Of a DNA stretch of 64,000 nt, positions 7,859 to 16,479 are shown one piece after another. Numbering within the stretch: position 1 is the stretch's first letter; every line of letters starts with the position of its first letter. The notes beneath the pieces are model-generated. The model ran no database searches. It worked only from the letters and a program-made list of their open reading frames with translations, and had not been told where the DNA came from. This DNA is from Aureimonas glaciei (GTDB lineage: Bacteria; Pseudomonadota; Alphaproteobacteria; Rhizobiales; Rhizobiaceae), in the NCBI RefSeq assembly GCF_014643375.1, contig NZ_BMJJ01000010.1, forward strand, positions 1 through 64,000. Direction: 5' to 3'. A program made the translations under genes and the position numbers.

Positions 7859-9484
7859 ATGCAATCGACCATTAAGCGGTTCATCGATCACCGGGGCGGG
7901 AATTTTGCAATAATCGCGGCGCTGGCTGGCGTACCGCTGGTTTTCGCGACCGGTGCCGCCCTCGACGGCTCGCGTCTCTACTCAGCGAAAGTTCGGCTCC
8001 AAGAGGCGGTAGACTCTGCTGCGCTCTCGGTAGTCAAGGAATCCGGTTTCGATAGAGCCGCCGCTGACAACATCGCAAAGCGAATGATCCTAGCGAATTT
8101 CGGCCCCGAGTACCGCGGCCTTGAAGTCCAGCTGTCGGATGTCGGCGCGACGATCAGCGCCGAGCTAGTTGTACCGACGACCCTCACAGCGGTGCTGGGC
8201 TATAAAGAGCTAACCGCGTCGGTGTCGGGAACTGTCGAGTATCCGCAGACACGCTACGAGATCGGACTTGTCCTCGACACGACTGGCTCAATGGCCGGAA
8301 CCAAGATCGCAGAGTTGCGGAAAGCGGCTGCTGCTATGGTTGACGAGCTGAGCGCAACGCCGCTCCTTCGCGAGCGGGTGCGCTTCGCCTTGATACCGTT
8401 TTCGACGTACGTGAACGTCGGCGGGGACAAGAAGAACGCGTCCTGGGTCGACACGGGCGGACTGGTGCATCTGCCGGGCAGCATCATTCCCACCGGTGTC
8501 AGCCGGACGAGTATCTTCGAGAGCGGTTTTGGGTACCTCGGCCAAAGCTGGGATGGCTGCGTCGAAGCCCGCATTGAGGAAGGAAGCGAAAACTTCTCGG
8601 TGGACGACACGACGCCGACGAAGGGCAACCCGCGCACCCTGTACGTTCCGATGCTTTCTCCCGACGAGCCCGCTGACAAGGACTACTGGCGCCGACCGGC
8701 GTACCCCAACAATTTCAACAATGACGACACGCTGAAGGGGCTGGGCGTTACGATATCGAACAAGGGCGTCGTAACTTACAAACGATCCGCCATAAACTCA
8801 TCGTACTCCTTCTACAGCAACAGCGACGATAAGCAGGGTCCGAATAACGGATGCAGCTCGCAAGCGTTGACCCCTCTGACAACAGATTTCGAGAAGATCA
8901 AGTCGCAGATCAGCAAGCTGCAAGCCGAGGGTTCGACCAACATTACGGAAGGCATGGCATGGGGCTCACGCGTGCTGTCGCCGGGGGAACCGTTCACCGA
9001 AGGCCTCAGCCCTGACGAAGGTGTAGAGAAGATCATCGTGCTTCTGACCGACGGCGACAATACGATTACACAGCTGTCGAATGCCAAGGGATCGGCCTAC
9101 TCGGCATATGGCTACCTCTCGGACTGGCGCTGGGACAAGTCCTACAAGAACGGCGGCTATGGGAAGATCTGCAAGAACGGGGACGTTCCGGATGGCGACA
9201 ACAACTGCTCGAAGAAGAAGGGCGCCGACGTTTCATCGGTGACGCAGGCGCAAATCCTGACGGTGATGAATGCTGACACGCTGGCCGCTTGCGGATCGGC
9301 TAAGGATTCCGGCCAGGAGGTCTACACGATCCGCCTCGAGGTCGACACGACGACGAGCTCCAAGCTCCTGTCGAGCTGCGCGACGGACAAAGCGCACTAC
9401 TACGACGCAAAGAGCGCCGCCGACCTGCCGGCCATCTTCGACGCCATCACCCAGCGCATTCTGAAGCTGCGGATCACATCGTGA
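7859..9484 (+). CDS. TadG-like pilus-assembly protein with vWA domain
   Basis: The start at 7859 is preceded by GGGAGG at 5 bases; 541 aa. The N-terminus (MQSTIKRFIDHRGGNFAIIAALAGVPLVFATGAALD) is the TadE/TadG signature: a short cytoplasmic part, then one membrane helix with RGGNFAIIAAL. A von Willebrand A domain follows, with a MIDAS-type motif DTTGSM near residue 140. A Cys pair (DGC...NNGC) and a C-terminal region complete it. In Tad systems this protein is envelope-anchored and supports Flp pilus assembly. No other tad gene is near, so it may act as a stand-alone surface adhesin. Confidence 0.83.
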   Translation: MQSTIKRFIDHRGGNFAIIAALAGVPLVFATGAALDGSRLYSAKVRLQEAVDSAALSVVKESGFDRAAADNIAKRMILANFGPEYRGLEVQLSDVGATISAELVVPTTLTAVLGYKELTASVSGTVEYPQTRYEIGLVLDTTGSMAGTKIAELRKAAAAMVDELSATPLLRERVRFALIPFSTYVNVGGDKKNASWVDTGGLVHLPGSIIPTGVSRTSIFESGFGYLGQSWDGCVEARIEEGSENFSVDDTTPTKGNPRTLYVPMLSPDEPADKDYWRRPAYPNNFNNDDTLKGLGVTISNKGVVTYKRSAINSSYSFYSNSDDKQGPNNGCSSQALTPLTTDFEKIKSQISKLQAEGSTNITEGMAWGSRVLSPGEPFTEGLSPDEGVEKIIVLLTDGDNTITQLSNAKGSAYSAYGYLSDWRWDKSYKNGGYGKICKNGDVPDGDNNCSKKKGADVSSVTQAQILTVMNADTLAACGSAKDSGQEVYTIRLEVDTTTSSKLLSSCATDKAHYYDAKSAADLPAIFDAITQRILKLRITS

Positions 9485-9572
9485 CCCCGGCGATCCATGG
9501 GTGACATATAGAGCGAACCCGTGCATTAGATACCACCGTGTCAGGATCCCCCAGCCTGGCGCAGACCTACAG

Positions 9573-9599
9573 CCCGTCGGCCATCAGCCGGCGGGTTTT
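9573..9599 (+). terminator. Rho-independent terminator after the TadG-like gene
   Basis: Arms CCCGTCGGC (9573-9581) and GCCGGCGGG (9587-9595) pair with one G-T wobble around a CATCA loop and are followed by TTTT. It lies 89 bp past the TadG-like stop. Confidence 0.75.
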
Positions 9600-9604
9600 C
9601 CATT

Positions 9605-9823
9605 TCACTCCAGGTCGGCGGCCTTCTCTTCGACGTCGTCACCGTGGTCCGGAACATCCTCACCTTCGATATCATCGGCAGCGGGATCGTCGGGCGTCGT
9701 CATCTCGTCGTAGGCTGGGTCGGCTGCGTGTTTCAGATCTTCGAGGTCGTTCGAGATCGGGCTTGCGCCTGGAATCCTGGACATAGCTAAAGCAACCCGG
9801 ACACCACCACGCTGTCCGCTCAT
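9605..9823 (-). CDS. Small acidic protein
   Basis: Up to 72 aa (59 from the internal ATG at 9784). Composition is strongly acidic in the C-terminal half (DDPAADDIEGEDVPDHGDDVEEKAADLE) with no membrane segment. It resembles in character, not in clear homology, the acidic protein at 37398-37598. Acidic small proteins on mobile elements sometimes mimic DNA, but nothing specific supports that here. Confidence 0.45.
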   Translation of the reverse strand: MSGQRGGVRVALAMSRIPGASPISNDLEDLKHAADPAYDEMTTPDDPAADDIEGEDVPDHGDDVEEKAADLE

Positions 9824-10108
9824 ATGCCACCGGCTCTGTATCGTGCCTCCTTGGGTTTCTCACCAAGAAGGGGGCGCTGGCCGTCATCGTTCCTGATGAT
9901 CCTGGAAGTTGCATAAATAAATCCTGGTCTCGGCCAGCTGGTTTCCCACGCGTCCCGCACATGCTTTCGAACACATCGACTCAACCGCAAGCTTAGGCGA
10001 CACCGTCGCATGCGCTGATTTGAGGCAAATCGCTCGATGAGGTGGTTGATGCTTGCCAATCCGCGTCAGATGATCTCGCCATCGCACCAAGGATGATTGA
10101 GCAACCCC

Positions 10109-10420
10109 ATGACGACGCCCCGCCCCATCTGGACAGAAGACGAAGTCACGGTTCTCCGCTCGCTCGTCGATCTCGGCAAGAACGACGCGGAGATCTCGGA
10201 TGCGCTGGGTACTCGCACGCAGGCGCAGGTCTCGACAAAGCGTTGCGCACTCGGCCTCCCGACGACACGACCGCCCGGAAGGCCGAGGACGTATGACCTC
10301 GCTGCCATCGAGGCCATCAGGGCTCGGATAGTGGCAGGCGAGCATGTGAATTCCGTGGCGGCGGATCTCGGACTGAAGCCGCGGACCGTGTACGCGAGGC
10401 TGCGGCTGCTGACTGCCTGA
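10109..10420 (+). CDS. Small HTH protein (Myb/GcrA-like plus second HTH)
   Basis: 103 aa from ATG 10109; a TTG at 10097 closer to AAGGA would add four residues. An N-terminal unit (IWTEDEVTVLRSLVDLGKNDAEISDALGTRTQAQVSTKRCALGL) resembles a SANT/GcrA HTH, and the C-terminus (AIEAIRARIVAGEHVNSVAADLGLKPRTVYARL) is a resolvase/sigma-like HTH. It shares plan with the tandem-HTH proteins at 1553-2873. DNA binding is likely; targets are unknown. Confidence 0.65.
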   Translation: MTTPRPIWTEDEVTVLRSLVDLGKNDAEISDALGTRTQAQVSTKRCALGLPTTRPPGRPRTYDLAAIEAIRARIVAGEHVNSVAADLGLKPRTVYARLRLLTA

Positions 10421-10435
10421 TAGCGAAGACTGAAC

Positions 10436-10448
10436 GGCGTAGGAGGCC
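10436..10448 (+). promoter_or_regulatory. Type-A leader GGCGTAGGAGGCC
   Basis: Exact GGCGTAGGAGGCC, 6 bases before the ATG at 10455. It contains the Shine-Dalgarno GGAGG, but identity extends beyond it and recurs before seven other island genes. Confidence 0.75.
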
Positions 10449-10454
10449 GAACAC

Positions 10455-11192
10455 ATGAAATACAGCAAGCCCACATCCGCCATCGACGCCGCTACCGGTG
10501 ATCTTGTCATCCGCGTCCCCGCCGCCACGATCGCGGTGCTCACTGAGCGCTGGTACGTCGAGAACTCCGGCGAGCACGACCACATCCGGATCATCGATCT
10601 GGCTGGCCTGGCCGAGGCGGTCTGCAAGAACGTCCATGGATATGATGAGGATTTTTTCCCAGGCGACATGAGCGCCGTGGAATCCTGGATCGATGGATCC
10701 GGCTGCCAGGCCGTCCTCGAAGACGATGCCTTGTTCGACGTCGTGCCGTCGGCCCTGGTCGACTTCCCGAGGCAGGTGTTCTTCGGCGACTGGCGCGGAC
10801 AGAAGCGGTTCGACCTGGTCGACGACTTCAACATCCACAGGTCCGAACTGATCGGCGTGGAGTTCCTGTTCGCGGACTGCTCGGCAGCTCAGGACGAGGG
10901 TCGCATCGCCTACGTCATCTTCCGCCGCGGCGGCGAGCTGTATGAAGTTAGCGCGTGCCATGGCGCCGATCGCGACGACTTCGACGGCAAGTGGATTCCC
11001 GTGAAGACAACGGTCCAGCAGCTCCGGGAGAGGTTCGCCTTGCCGGAGAAGGGATTCCAGATCGAACGCGAGTCGATCAGGGACTGCCTCGAGGAGATCG
11101 AAGCCGGCCAGCGCAAGGCGAGCTACGAGCACATGCTCGAGTCGGTCAAGGCAGTCGAGGACGCCGAACGTGACGCCTACCGTGCGAGGTAG
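10455..11192 (+). CDS. Conserved-leader protein, unknown function
   Basis: 245 aa, cytoplasmic, acidic. The N-terminal 50 residues (GDLVIRVPAATIAVLTERW ... IRIIDLAGLAEAV) resemble the start of the protein at 14165 (ADIVIRIPHADLVGLTILM ... FDDLEAVPLAKSI), suggesting a shared small module. The rest shows alternating beta-like stretches and a C-terminal helix with Glu/Lys heptads. A type-A leader precedes it and a strong hairpin covers its stop codon. No known domain recognised. Confidence 0.65.
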   Translation: MKYSKPTSAIDAATGDLVIRVPAATIAVLTERWYVENSGEHDHIRIIDLAGLAEAVCKNVHGYDEDFFPGDMSAVESWIDGSGCQAVLEDDALFDVVPSALVDFPRQVFFGDWRGQKRFDLVDDFNIHRSELIGVEFLFADCSAAQDEGRIAYVIFRRGGELYEVSACHGADRDDFDGKWIPVKTTVQQLRERFALPEKGFQIERESIRDCLEEIEAGQRKASYEHMLESVKAVEDAERDAYRAR

Positions 11193-11198
11193 GCGTCA
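11171..11198 (+). terminator. Strong hairpin at the gene end
   Basis: TGACGCCTACC (11171-11181) pairs perfectly with 11188-11198 around GTGCGA. The hairpin overlaps the TAG stop of the preceding gene. There is no T-run, so termination or 3'-end protection are both possible. Confidence 0.5.
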
Positions 11199-11230
11199 CC
11201 ACACCACCAACCAGACACTCAAGAGTCATC

Positions 11231-11243
11231 GGCATAGGAGGCC
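11231..11243 (+). promoter_or_regulatory. Type-A leader GGCATAGGAGGCC
   Basis: One mismatch from the GGCGTAGGAGGCC consensus, 7 bases before ATG 11251. Confidence 0.7.
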
Positions 11244-11250
11244 GAGCATC

Positions 11251-11874
11251 ATGCACACCAGGATCACCGAACAGCACATCCGCAGCGTCAGCGTCATGGA
11301 CAGCTTCGTCACCGCGAATGCCCGCTGCACCGTCGACCACCTCGAGCTGGACGCCGAGTGCTCCATCGACATGCGCCCGGATGGTGCGGACGAGGGCACG
11401 CCGGACATCACCGATGCCGAGATCACCGCAGCGACGAGGGAGGCCATCGTGGGCGTCATCGGGAAGCTGCAGGCGGTCGTGAATGGGCGCTTTGCCAAGG
11501 TAGCAATCAAGTTCGAGGAGACGGCGTCCGGCAAGGCCAGGAGCGCAGCCATTGGCGAAAAGGCTGCCGCCCGTCCACTGGCTGCTTGCGAAACTACGGA
11601 CGGCAATCCCAGCCAGCTATGGGACAGCCGCATCCATTCCACCTACCAGCGGCTCTTTGGCGAGATGCACGTCTCGATCCCCGAGCACCTGCGGATCGAA
11701 GCCATCGAGACCCGCCTTTGCAAGCTGGTAGATGGCCGAGCTTCTTTGGAGCGCCAGCTGAAGGGCGAGCCTGGCTGGAAGATCCGGGGCCAGTTCCTTG
11801 CACTCGAGACCGCGCTCCATGCTTCGGAGCATGGCCTCGACACGCGGGTCTACGGCATCCTCGCCGCACGATGA
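11251..11874 (+). CDS. Conserved-leader protein, unknown function
   Basis: 207 aa from the ATG after the type-A leader; the longer frame from 11170 is rejected because it overlaps the hairpin and lacks a ribosome site. It appears cytoplasmic. There is a helical segment DITDAEITAATREAIVGVIGKLQAVVNGRF in the middle and RLCKLVDGRASLERQLKGEPGWKIRGQFLALETAL near the end. The stop overlaps the next start (ATGA at 11871), so the two are coupled. No family recognised. Confidence 0.6.
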   Translation: MHTRITEQHIRSVSVMDSFVTANARCTVDHLELDAECSIDMRPDGADEGTPDITDAEITAATREAIVGVIGKLQAVVNGRFAKVAIKFEETASGKARSAAIGEKAAARPLAACETTDGNPSQLWDSRIHSTYQRLFGEMHVSIPEHLRIEAIETRLCKLVDGRASLERQLKGEPGWKIRGQFLALETALHASEHGLDTRVYGILAAR

Positions 11875-12083
11875 CAGACCGCCCCGACCTCGCCCAGCTT
11901 GTGGACGCCATCCTTCTCGAGGAGGCGTCCATAGCTCTGCACGAATCCGCCCTCGCCATCTCCCGCGTACGGCTGGCTCAGCTCCGGGCCATGCGCACGG
12001 CTTTGGCAGGCGGGGCGGGCTGGATGGACGGGGCGACGAGGTCAAGGCTGGCGGATTTGAGGCGGGGCCGCGGCGAGGACTGA
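11871..12083 (+). CDS. Small helical protein coupled to the preceding gene
   Basis: 70 aa, starting in the ATGA overlap. The first 45 residues form one long amphipathic helix (LAQLVDAILLEEASIALHESALAISRVRLAQLRAM), followed by a basic tail. It may form a complex with the upstream product. Function unknown. Confidence 0.5.
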   Translation: MTDRPDLAQLVDAILLEEASIALHESALAISRVRLAQLRAMRTALAGGAGWMDGATRSRLADLRRGRGED

Positions 12084-12103
12084 CTGACTGAAAAACCATG
12101 GCC

Positions 12104-12999
12104 TCAAAGTTTGAGGCCGGTCGCAAGAAGGTCGATGAACCTCCGCACGCGTGGTTCCAGCAACCGCTTGCTGGGATAGATGCACCGGATTTCGATCTCC
12201 TCGGTCATCACGCTCGGCAAGATATGTACGAAGCTGCCTGACTGAACCTCTTCTGAGACCAAAAAATATGGCATCAGCGCGATGCCAAGGCCGCGCATTA
12301 TGCCGTTATGCAACGCCTCGCCACTATCGATACGCAGGCGACACTGGATGGGCACCGTGTTCCAATTCCCCGTCGGGTCCGAAAAGCGCCAGCGCTGACG
12401 GTATCCTCTGCTGCTGAACGCTAGACATGTATGTTTTGCCAACTCGCTCAGGTCATTTGGCTGGCCGTTCCGCAAGACGTAATCAGACGACGCGACAAGC
12501 AGGTAGCGGTCGCGTGCCAGGACGCGAGACACGAGCCTACTGTCGGGCGGGATGCCGCTGAATCGGATCGCGAGATCAAAACCTTCGTCCAGGAGATCGA
12601 CCATCCGGTCGGTGAAGCTCGCTTCGACCTGGGTTTCCGGCCACCGGACAAGAAACTCTTCGATGAAAGGCATAATGACTCTTTGACCAAGGGCATGCGG
12701 AGCGGTCAATCGGAGGACACCGCGTGGTGCCCCCGCACTGCCGCCGATACTTGCCTCTGCCTGATCGACCGCATCGATGATGTGCTGGCCATGTACGTAG
12801 AAAGAACGGCCTTCATCGGTCAGGCTCAGCTTCCGGTCGTCCGGTTGAGCAAGCGGATTCCCAGTCTGTCCTCTAAGCGAGCCACTGCCTTACCGGCTGC
12901 GGAGCGTGTCACGCTGCAAGCGCTCGCACCGGCAGAAAAGCTTTCCGCATCTACGACCGCCATGAACACCGCGATATCACTTAGGCTTACACCCCCCAT
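12104..12999 (-). pseudogene. LysR-family regulator broken by a one-base deletion
   Basis: The N-terminal wHTH (LSDIAVFMAVVDAESFSAGASACSVTRSAAGKAVARLEDRLGIRLLNRTT) reads from ATG 12999 (GAGGTG upstream) and then hits a stop. In another frame the protein resumes as RKLSLTDEGRSFYVHG and continues through a full LysR effector-binding domain to 12104. Restoring one C near 12835 (ACC-GG to ACCCGG) rebuilds the usual NRTTRKLSLTDEG junction and a protein of about 298 aa. It is divergent from the RidA gene, the normal place for its activator. Either a genuine inactivating deletion or a base-calling error. Confidence 0.82.
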
Positions 13000-13011
13000 G
13001 CCACACCTCAA

Positions 13012-13169
13012 TCACCACCCGGATTCCGCCCTTCTGTGTATCCTAATCTTCCCCAATAGGCACTAGCCCGCGCAATTTCGGATCGCCTAAGATGCAGCCG
13101 AAGCATTAGCTTCATCTGCTGCGACGCTCATACTCGGCGTCAAATGCGAAATCCGGAAGGAGTCTTCAC
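13012..13169. promoter_or_regulatory. Divergent promoter region, LysR / RidA
   Basis: A 158-bp intergenic region between divergently read lysR and ridA-like genes, more AT-rich than its flanks. It should hold both promoters and LysR sites; I could not single out a T-N11-A box with confidence. Confidence 0.4.
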
Positions 13170-13568
13170 ATGACCACCAGACAGACGATCGGTCCAGCTA
13201 GGAGACAGGACCTCTACACGAAGTACAAATACTCTGCGGCTATCCAATCGGGAGATCTACTGTTCGTGTCGGGCCAAGTGGGCTCCCGTGAAGACGCATC
13301 ACCCGAACCGGACTTCGAAAAACAGGTAACGTTGGCGTTCGATAATCTTATTTCCGTTCTGGAGGCAGGCGGCTGTAAGCTCGACGACGTAGTGGACATC
13401 ACGACTTTCCACACTGATCCGGAAACGCAGTTCGACACGTTCCTGGCTGTTCGCGACAGGTATCTTGGCGAGCCGCCGTACCCAAATATCACCTGTATCG
13501 GGGTCAACTGGCTCGCGGGATTCGATTTCGAGATCAAGGTGATTGCGCGTATTCCGCCAATGGCTTGA
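13170..13568 (+). CDS. RidA family protein
   Basis: 132 aa, the normal length for RidA/YjgF/UK114. It has the family pattern [18 protein letters not shown] ... [32 protein letters not shown] ... [21 protein letters not shown] precedes the ATG. Archetypal RidA hydrolyses reactive enamine/imine intermediates using an Arg near the C-terminus; here that region reads [13 protein letters not shown], so the substrate may differ. It is followed by a SnoaL-like gene and divergent from a broken LysR, a small catabolic or detoxification cassette. Confidence 0.88.
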   Translation: MTTRQTIGPARRQDLYTKYKYSAAIQSGDLLFVSGQVGSREDASPEPDFEKQVTLAFDNLISVLEAGGCKLDDVVDITTFHTDPETQFDTFLAVRDRYLGEPPYPNITCIGVNWLAGFDFEIKVIARIPPMA

Positions 13569-13651
13569 TCCAGACCGTGATGCGGGATGAGGAGCACGGC
13601 ATGGGGTTGCCATGCGAGATCCCCTCATCTCGCCGTTCAAAGGGTAAACTG

Positions 13652-14035
13652 ATGCAGGATCTTGAACGTAACAAGGCGGCCGTCGTCGCCTTCTATCACA
13701 TGATGTTCAACGAAGGCCGGCCAGCGGAGGCGGTCGATCGCTATGTCGGTGCGGATTATATCCAGCATAATCCCTTCGTCGCGACGGGCAAGGATGCTTT
13801 CATCAGCTACTTCGAGTGTATGGCACGTGAGTGGCCTGGTAAACGCGTCGAAATCAAACGGGTCATTGCGGAGGATGACTATGTCGTCCTTCACTGCTTC
13901 CAGCACTGGCCCGGCGATGAGGACTATGCCGGCATCGATATCTTCCGCGTCGATGACATGGGAAAGATCGTCGAGCACTGGGACGTGTTGCAAGTCATTC
14001 CGATTGGCACAGAAAATTCGAACGGGATGTTGTAA
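13652..14035 (+). CDS. SnoaL-like / NTF2-fold protein
   Basis: 127 aa from ATG 13652 (AAGGG upstream); a longer frame from 13565 has no ribosome site. Typical SnoaL pattern: [35 protein letters not shown] ... [39 protein letters not shown]. The QHNP and [18 protein letters not shown] segments are family hallmarks. Probably an isomerase or hydratase-like enzyme, co-transcribed with the RidA gene. Confidence 0.85.
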   Translation: MQDLERNKAAVVAFYHMMFNEGRPAEAVDRYVGADYIQHNPFVATGKDAFISYFECMAREWPGKRVEIKRVIAEDDYVVLHCFQHWPGDEDYAGIDIFRVDDMGKIVEHWDVLQVIPIGTENSNGML

Positions 14036-14164
14036 TGTCGATTGCCCATGGTGGGCTACTACAAGCTATGGATCGGGAGCTTTAGGGTGGCGAGATAACG
14101 CTGGTCTCTTTCACACCGATCCCCGACGATCCTGGTAATCGCACTCTGTAGGAGCATGCGCGCC

Positions 14165-14560
14165 ATGACCATCACCATTGACCACTCCGAGACCCTCGCC
14201 GACATCGTCATCCGGATTCCGCATGCAGATCTGGTCGGGCTCACGATCCTCATGATGGCCGACCGCACCGGCCACACGTTCGACGACCTCGAAGCCGTGC
14301 CCCTCGCGAAGAGCATAGTTGGACGTATGATCCTGATCGACGAGGCCACCGGACTGTCGCCCCTGCAGACCTTCGTCGCGAGCCTCGGCTGCGACCACCT
14401 CAACGAAGAGACCGAGGCGCCCGTGATGATCGCGGCGGCTGCGGTCTCGAACGTCGTGCCGATCCGCGACGACCTCTACTCCGACGAGTCCACCGCCGCG
14501 CTGCTGACAGCGTTCGTCGACGAGACCTGCGCCGAAGCGGACGGTAAGAAGGCCGCCTGA
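14165..14560 (+). CDS. Small protein, N-terminal module shared with 10455 gene
   Basis: 131 aa from ATG 14165, with TAGGAG 8 bases upstream; ATG 14156 is too close to that site. The start, HSETLADIVIRIPHADLVGLTILMMADRTGHTFDDLEAVPLAKSIVG, parallels the beginning of the protein at 10455. The remainder is Ala/Asp/Glu-rich. Unknown function. Confidence 0.6.
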   Translation: MTITIDHSETLADIVIRIPHADLVGLTILMMADRTGHTFDDLEAVPLAKSIVGRMILIDEATGLSPLQTFVASLGCDHLNEETEAPVMIAAAAVSNVVPIRDDLYSDESTAALLTAFVDETCAEADGKKAA

Positions 14561-14596
14561 TACGCCTTATCCATCGCCGTCGTGGAGGACAGCAAG

Positions 14597-15043
14597 ATGA
14601 CCGAGACCAATCAGCCGATACTGACAGCTGCCGAGGAAGAAGCCGAGCGCCACGCTGGGCTTCTGGCGTTTCGCCAAGAGTGCGACGACATCATCGACGG
14701 CGAGGATGAAGACGACGACGGGCCCGAGGCCGTTCTGGGCGCCATGCTGACCTGGCCGAAAGGCAGCCGCGGCGCTCGCATCCGGTCCGGGCACATCCAC
14801 GGCGACGAGGTCGAGGAGCATGACGATCTACGGCGTCAGGTGGAGAAGTACCAGCGTTGCGTCGCTAGCTTCGAGGAGCCGCTCTATCGACTGGGCCACC
14901 TCGACACGCTCGCCGCGGCGGAGGCTGCCTGCCTGACCTTCATGAACCAGGCGGACTGGATCGACGCATACGGCATTCGCTGGTTCCGACCCGACTTCGA
15001 CGTGAAATCCGGGACGTATCCCGAGACGATGAAGGCGGGCTGA
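14597..15043 (+). CDS. Acidic hypothetical protein
   Basis: 148 aa from ATG 14597 (GGAGG upstream, CGTCGTGGAGGAC resembling a weak type-A leader). It contains an acidic run (DDIIDGEDEDDDGPE) and a C-terminal WIDAYGIRWFRPDFDVKSGTYPE segment. It sits 2 bp before the next gene, in a run of small same-strand genes. No family recognised. Confidence 0.55.
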   Translation: MTETNQPILTAAEEEAERHAGLLAFRQECDDIIDGEDEDDDGPEAVLGAMLTWPKGSRGARIRSGHIHGDEVEEHDDLRRQVEKYQRCVASFEEPLYRLGHLDTLAAAEAACLTFMNQADWIDAYGIRWFRPDFDVKSGTYPETMKAG

Positions 15044-15045
15044 CC

Positions 15046-15435
15046 ATGGCAAAGGAAGTCTTCCACCTCGCCCGTGGCTGCTTCTCTATCCGCTCCTTCG
15101 ACGACCCTGCCGATCGGGACGAGGCGCTCCTGACCATGCTCAAGGCCGAGGTCGCAGAGAACCTAGCTGCCGGACACGATATCGAGAGTAGCAGCTGCGA
15201 ATACCCGTACGCGGTCGATATCAGCGGCCACCGCGCCGAGATGTTTCACATGAGCGTCAACGAGGATGGCGTCATCGACGAACTTGCGTTCGTGCAGGAT
15301 GCCGAGTGGTCGACGATGGCGCGGAGGGCACTTGGTACACGGACCTTCGGGCGTGGGACCAGTGCCTGTGGTGGCATGAGATGCCACTGCCCGACAAGAA
15401 GACGGCGCTGCCTTCACTGGCAGCGCCGTCTTTAA
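15046..15435 (+). CDS. Hypothetical protein, C-terminus probably frameshifted
   Basis: 129 aa as read. Up to about residue 88 (AFVQDAEWS) the sequence is protein-like; after it becomes Arg/Cys-rich (RRALGTRTFGRGTSACGGM). A -1 frame beginning near 15311 reads DDGAEGTWYTDLRAWDQCLW then WHEMPLPDKK and runs to 15452, which looks far more natural. I infer a one-base indel. The 3' end coincides with a strong hairpin. Confidence 0.55.
   Translation: MAKEVFHLARGCFSIRSFDDPADRDEALLTMLKAEVAENLAAGHDIESSSCEYPYAVDISGHRAEMFHMSVNEDGVIDELAFVQDAEWSTMARRALGTRTFGRGTSACGGMRCHCPTRRRRCLHWQRRL
15400..15434 (+). terminator. Rho-independent terminator
   Basis: AGACGGCGCTGCC (15400-15412) pairs perfectly with 15419-15431 around TTCACT and is followed by TTAA. 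It separates the plus-strand run from the convergent PRC-barrel gene. Confidence 0.75.
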
Positions 15436-15452
15436 TCAACCGATGTCGATGA

Positions 15453-15998
15453 TCAGTCGCGATCAGGGAAAGTCGCGTCGAGATCGATTTCCGGCGCAGC
15501 AGTCAGTGTCTCCTTCGTTAGCTCAGGCACGCTAATCCGCTTCTCGTCGCCTTCCATGGTCATCTGCAGCGACGAGAAATTCACAAGGACATCACGCTCG
15601 CCCATGCCGAGGAACCCACCGACTTCGACGACCGCGGCGGCAACGGTGCCGTCGGAGTTGACGATCAGATCGTCGATCTCGCCGATCTTTTCGTTATTCG
15701 CGCCGTATACATCCATGTCCGCGAGGTCCGACGCGAGGTGGTTCATGGGCATCGATCCAGCGGCCGGCGCTGCGGGCAGGGTGTAGAAAGCGCCGCTGGT
15801 AGCAGCGGTCGAAGGCGTCGCCATCGTGGTGGCATCCGTAGCCGGAGCGGTCGTTGCTGCGCCAGTCGTCGGAGCAGTCGTCGCGCCGGTGGTCGGAGTC
15901 GTGGTGGTCGCATCGGGTGCAGCCGGCGTTGCCGTTTGTGCGAGGGCGCTGCCGCCGATGAGGGTGGCGATACCAGCTGCGAGGATGAAGGATTTCAT
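15453..15998 (-). CDS. Secreted PRC-barrel domain protein
   Basis: 181 aa. A clear signal peptide (MKSFILAAGIATLIGGSALAQ, cleavage after ALA) is followed by a low-complexity Thr/Ala linker (residues 22-70, many TTAPTTGA units) and a PRC-barrel domain (MDVYGANNEKIGEIDDLIVNSDG ... VEVGGFLGMGERDVLVNFSSL). Such proteins are periplasmic and common in rhizobia, often stress-associated; the ligand is unknown. The Thr/Ala stretch is prone to slippage. Confidence 0.82.
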   Translation of the reverse strand: MKSFILAAGIATLIGGSALAQTATPAAPDATTTTPTTGATTAPTTGAATTAPATDATTMATPSTAATSGAFYTLPAAPAAGSMPMNHLASDLADMDVYGANNEKIGEIDDLIVNSDGTVAAAVVEVGGFLGMGERDVLVNFSSLQMTMEGDEKRISVPELTKETLTAAPEIDLDATFPDRD

Positions 15999-16169
15999 GG
16001 TGAGATGCCTTTCTGTTGCCGACGCCGCTTCGAGTGAGGGCGTCGAATTGCATGGTTGGGAAAGGCAATTGAGAGGCAGCGGTTCCGAAAATTCCTTGAG
16101 CCAGATCGGAACCAGGGGCGATGGAGACGAAAAGGCCTAGTCTGCGGCTTCGCCGGTCAGCTCAACCTG
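15999..16169. other. Promoter region of the PRC gene, otherwise empty
   Basis: No gene seen. It contains the upstream region of the minus-strand PRC-barrel gene, with AAGG near its ATG. Confidence 0.35.
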
Positions 16170-16433
16170 TCACTCCAACGCTTCAGGATGTCTCGATGAG
16201 ACGCCGGAAAAGAGGTGAGGAGTGTTCCGGCAGCCGTCATGCTTTGCGAAGTGCATGAAGTACGGAGACGGATGGGCCGTAAATTTCATTTGCACCCTGA
16301 TGCGTCCGGCGCATGCCTTGCATCTTATCTGGGTCTTCCGAAGAAGCTGGGCATCGCGGATGCCGATCGTGACCCACGTGCCGTCCGCCTTGATCTCGCA
16401 CTGATCGATCGGCCCTGTCGTCATCGCTTCCAT
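16170..16433 (-). CDS. Small putative zinc-binding protein
   Basis: 87 aa. Pattern LLRKTQIRCKACAGRIRVQMKF ... FMHFAKHDGCRN has CxxC followed by HxxxxxxC-type ligands, compatible with one zinc knuckle. Starts at 16433 (GGAG upstream) or 16424. I have seen this kind of small CxxC...HF.HxxGC protein in alphaproteobacterial accessory regions but cannot name it. Nucleic-acid binding is plausible, not shown. Confidence 0.55.
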   Translation of the reverse strand: MEAMTTGPIDQCEIKADGTWVTIGIRDAQLLRKTQIRCKACAGRIRVQMKFTAHPSPYFMHFAKHDGCRNTPHLFSGVSSRHPEALE

Positions 16434-16479
16434 GCCGCTTGTCTCCAGACTGGGTATGAGCCGCCGGCTGACTTCGTCA

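Noticed and set aside
9884-10834. 316-aa minus-strand gene
   Set aside because: It runs antisense to the HTH gene at 10109 and the leader-bearing gene at 10455, and its composition is unlike a protein.
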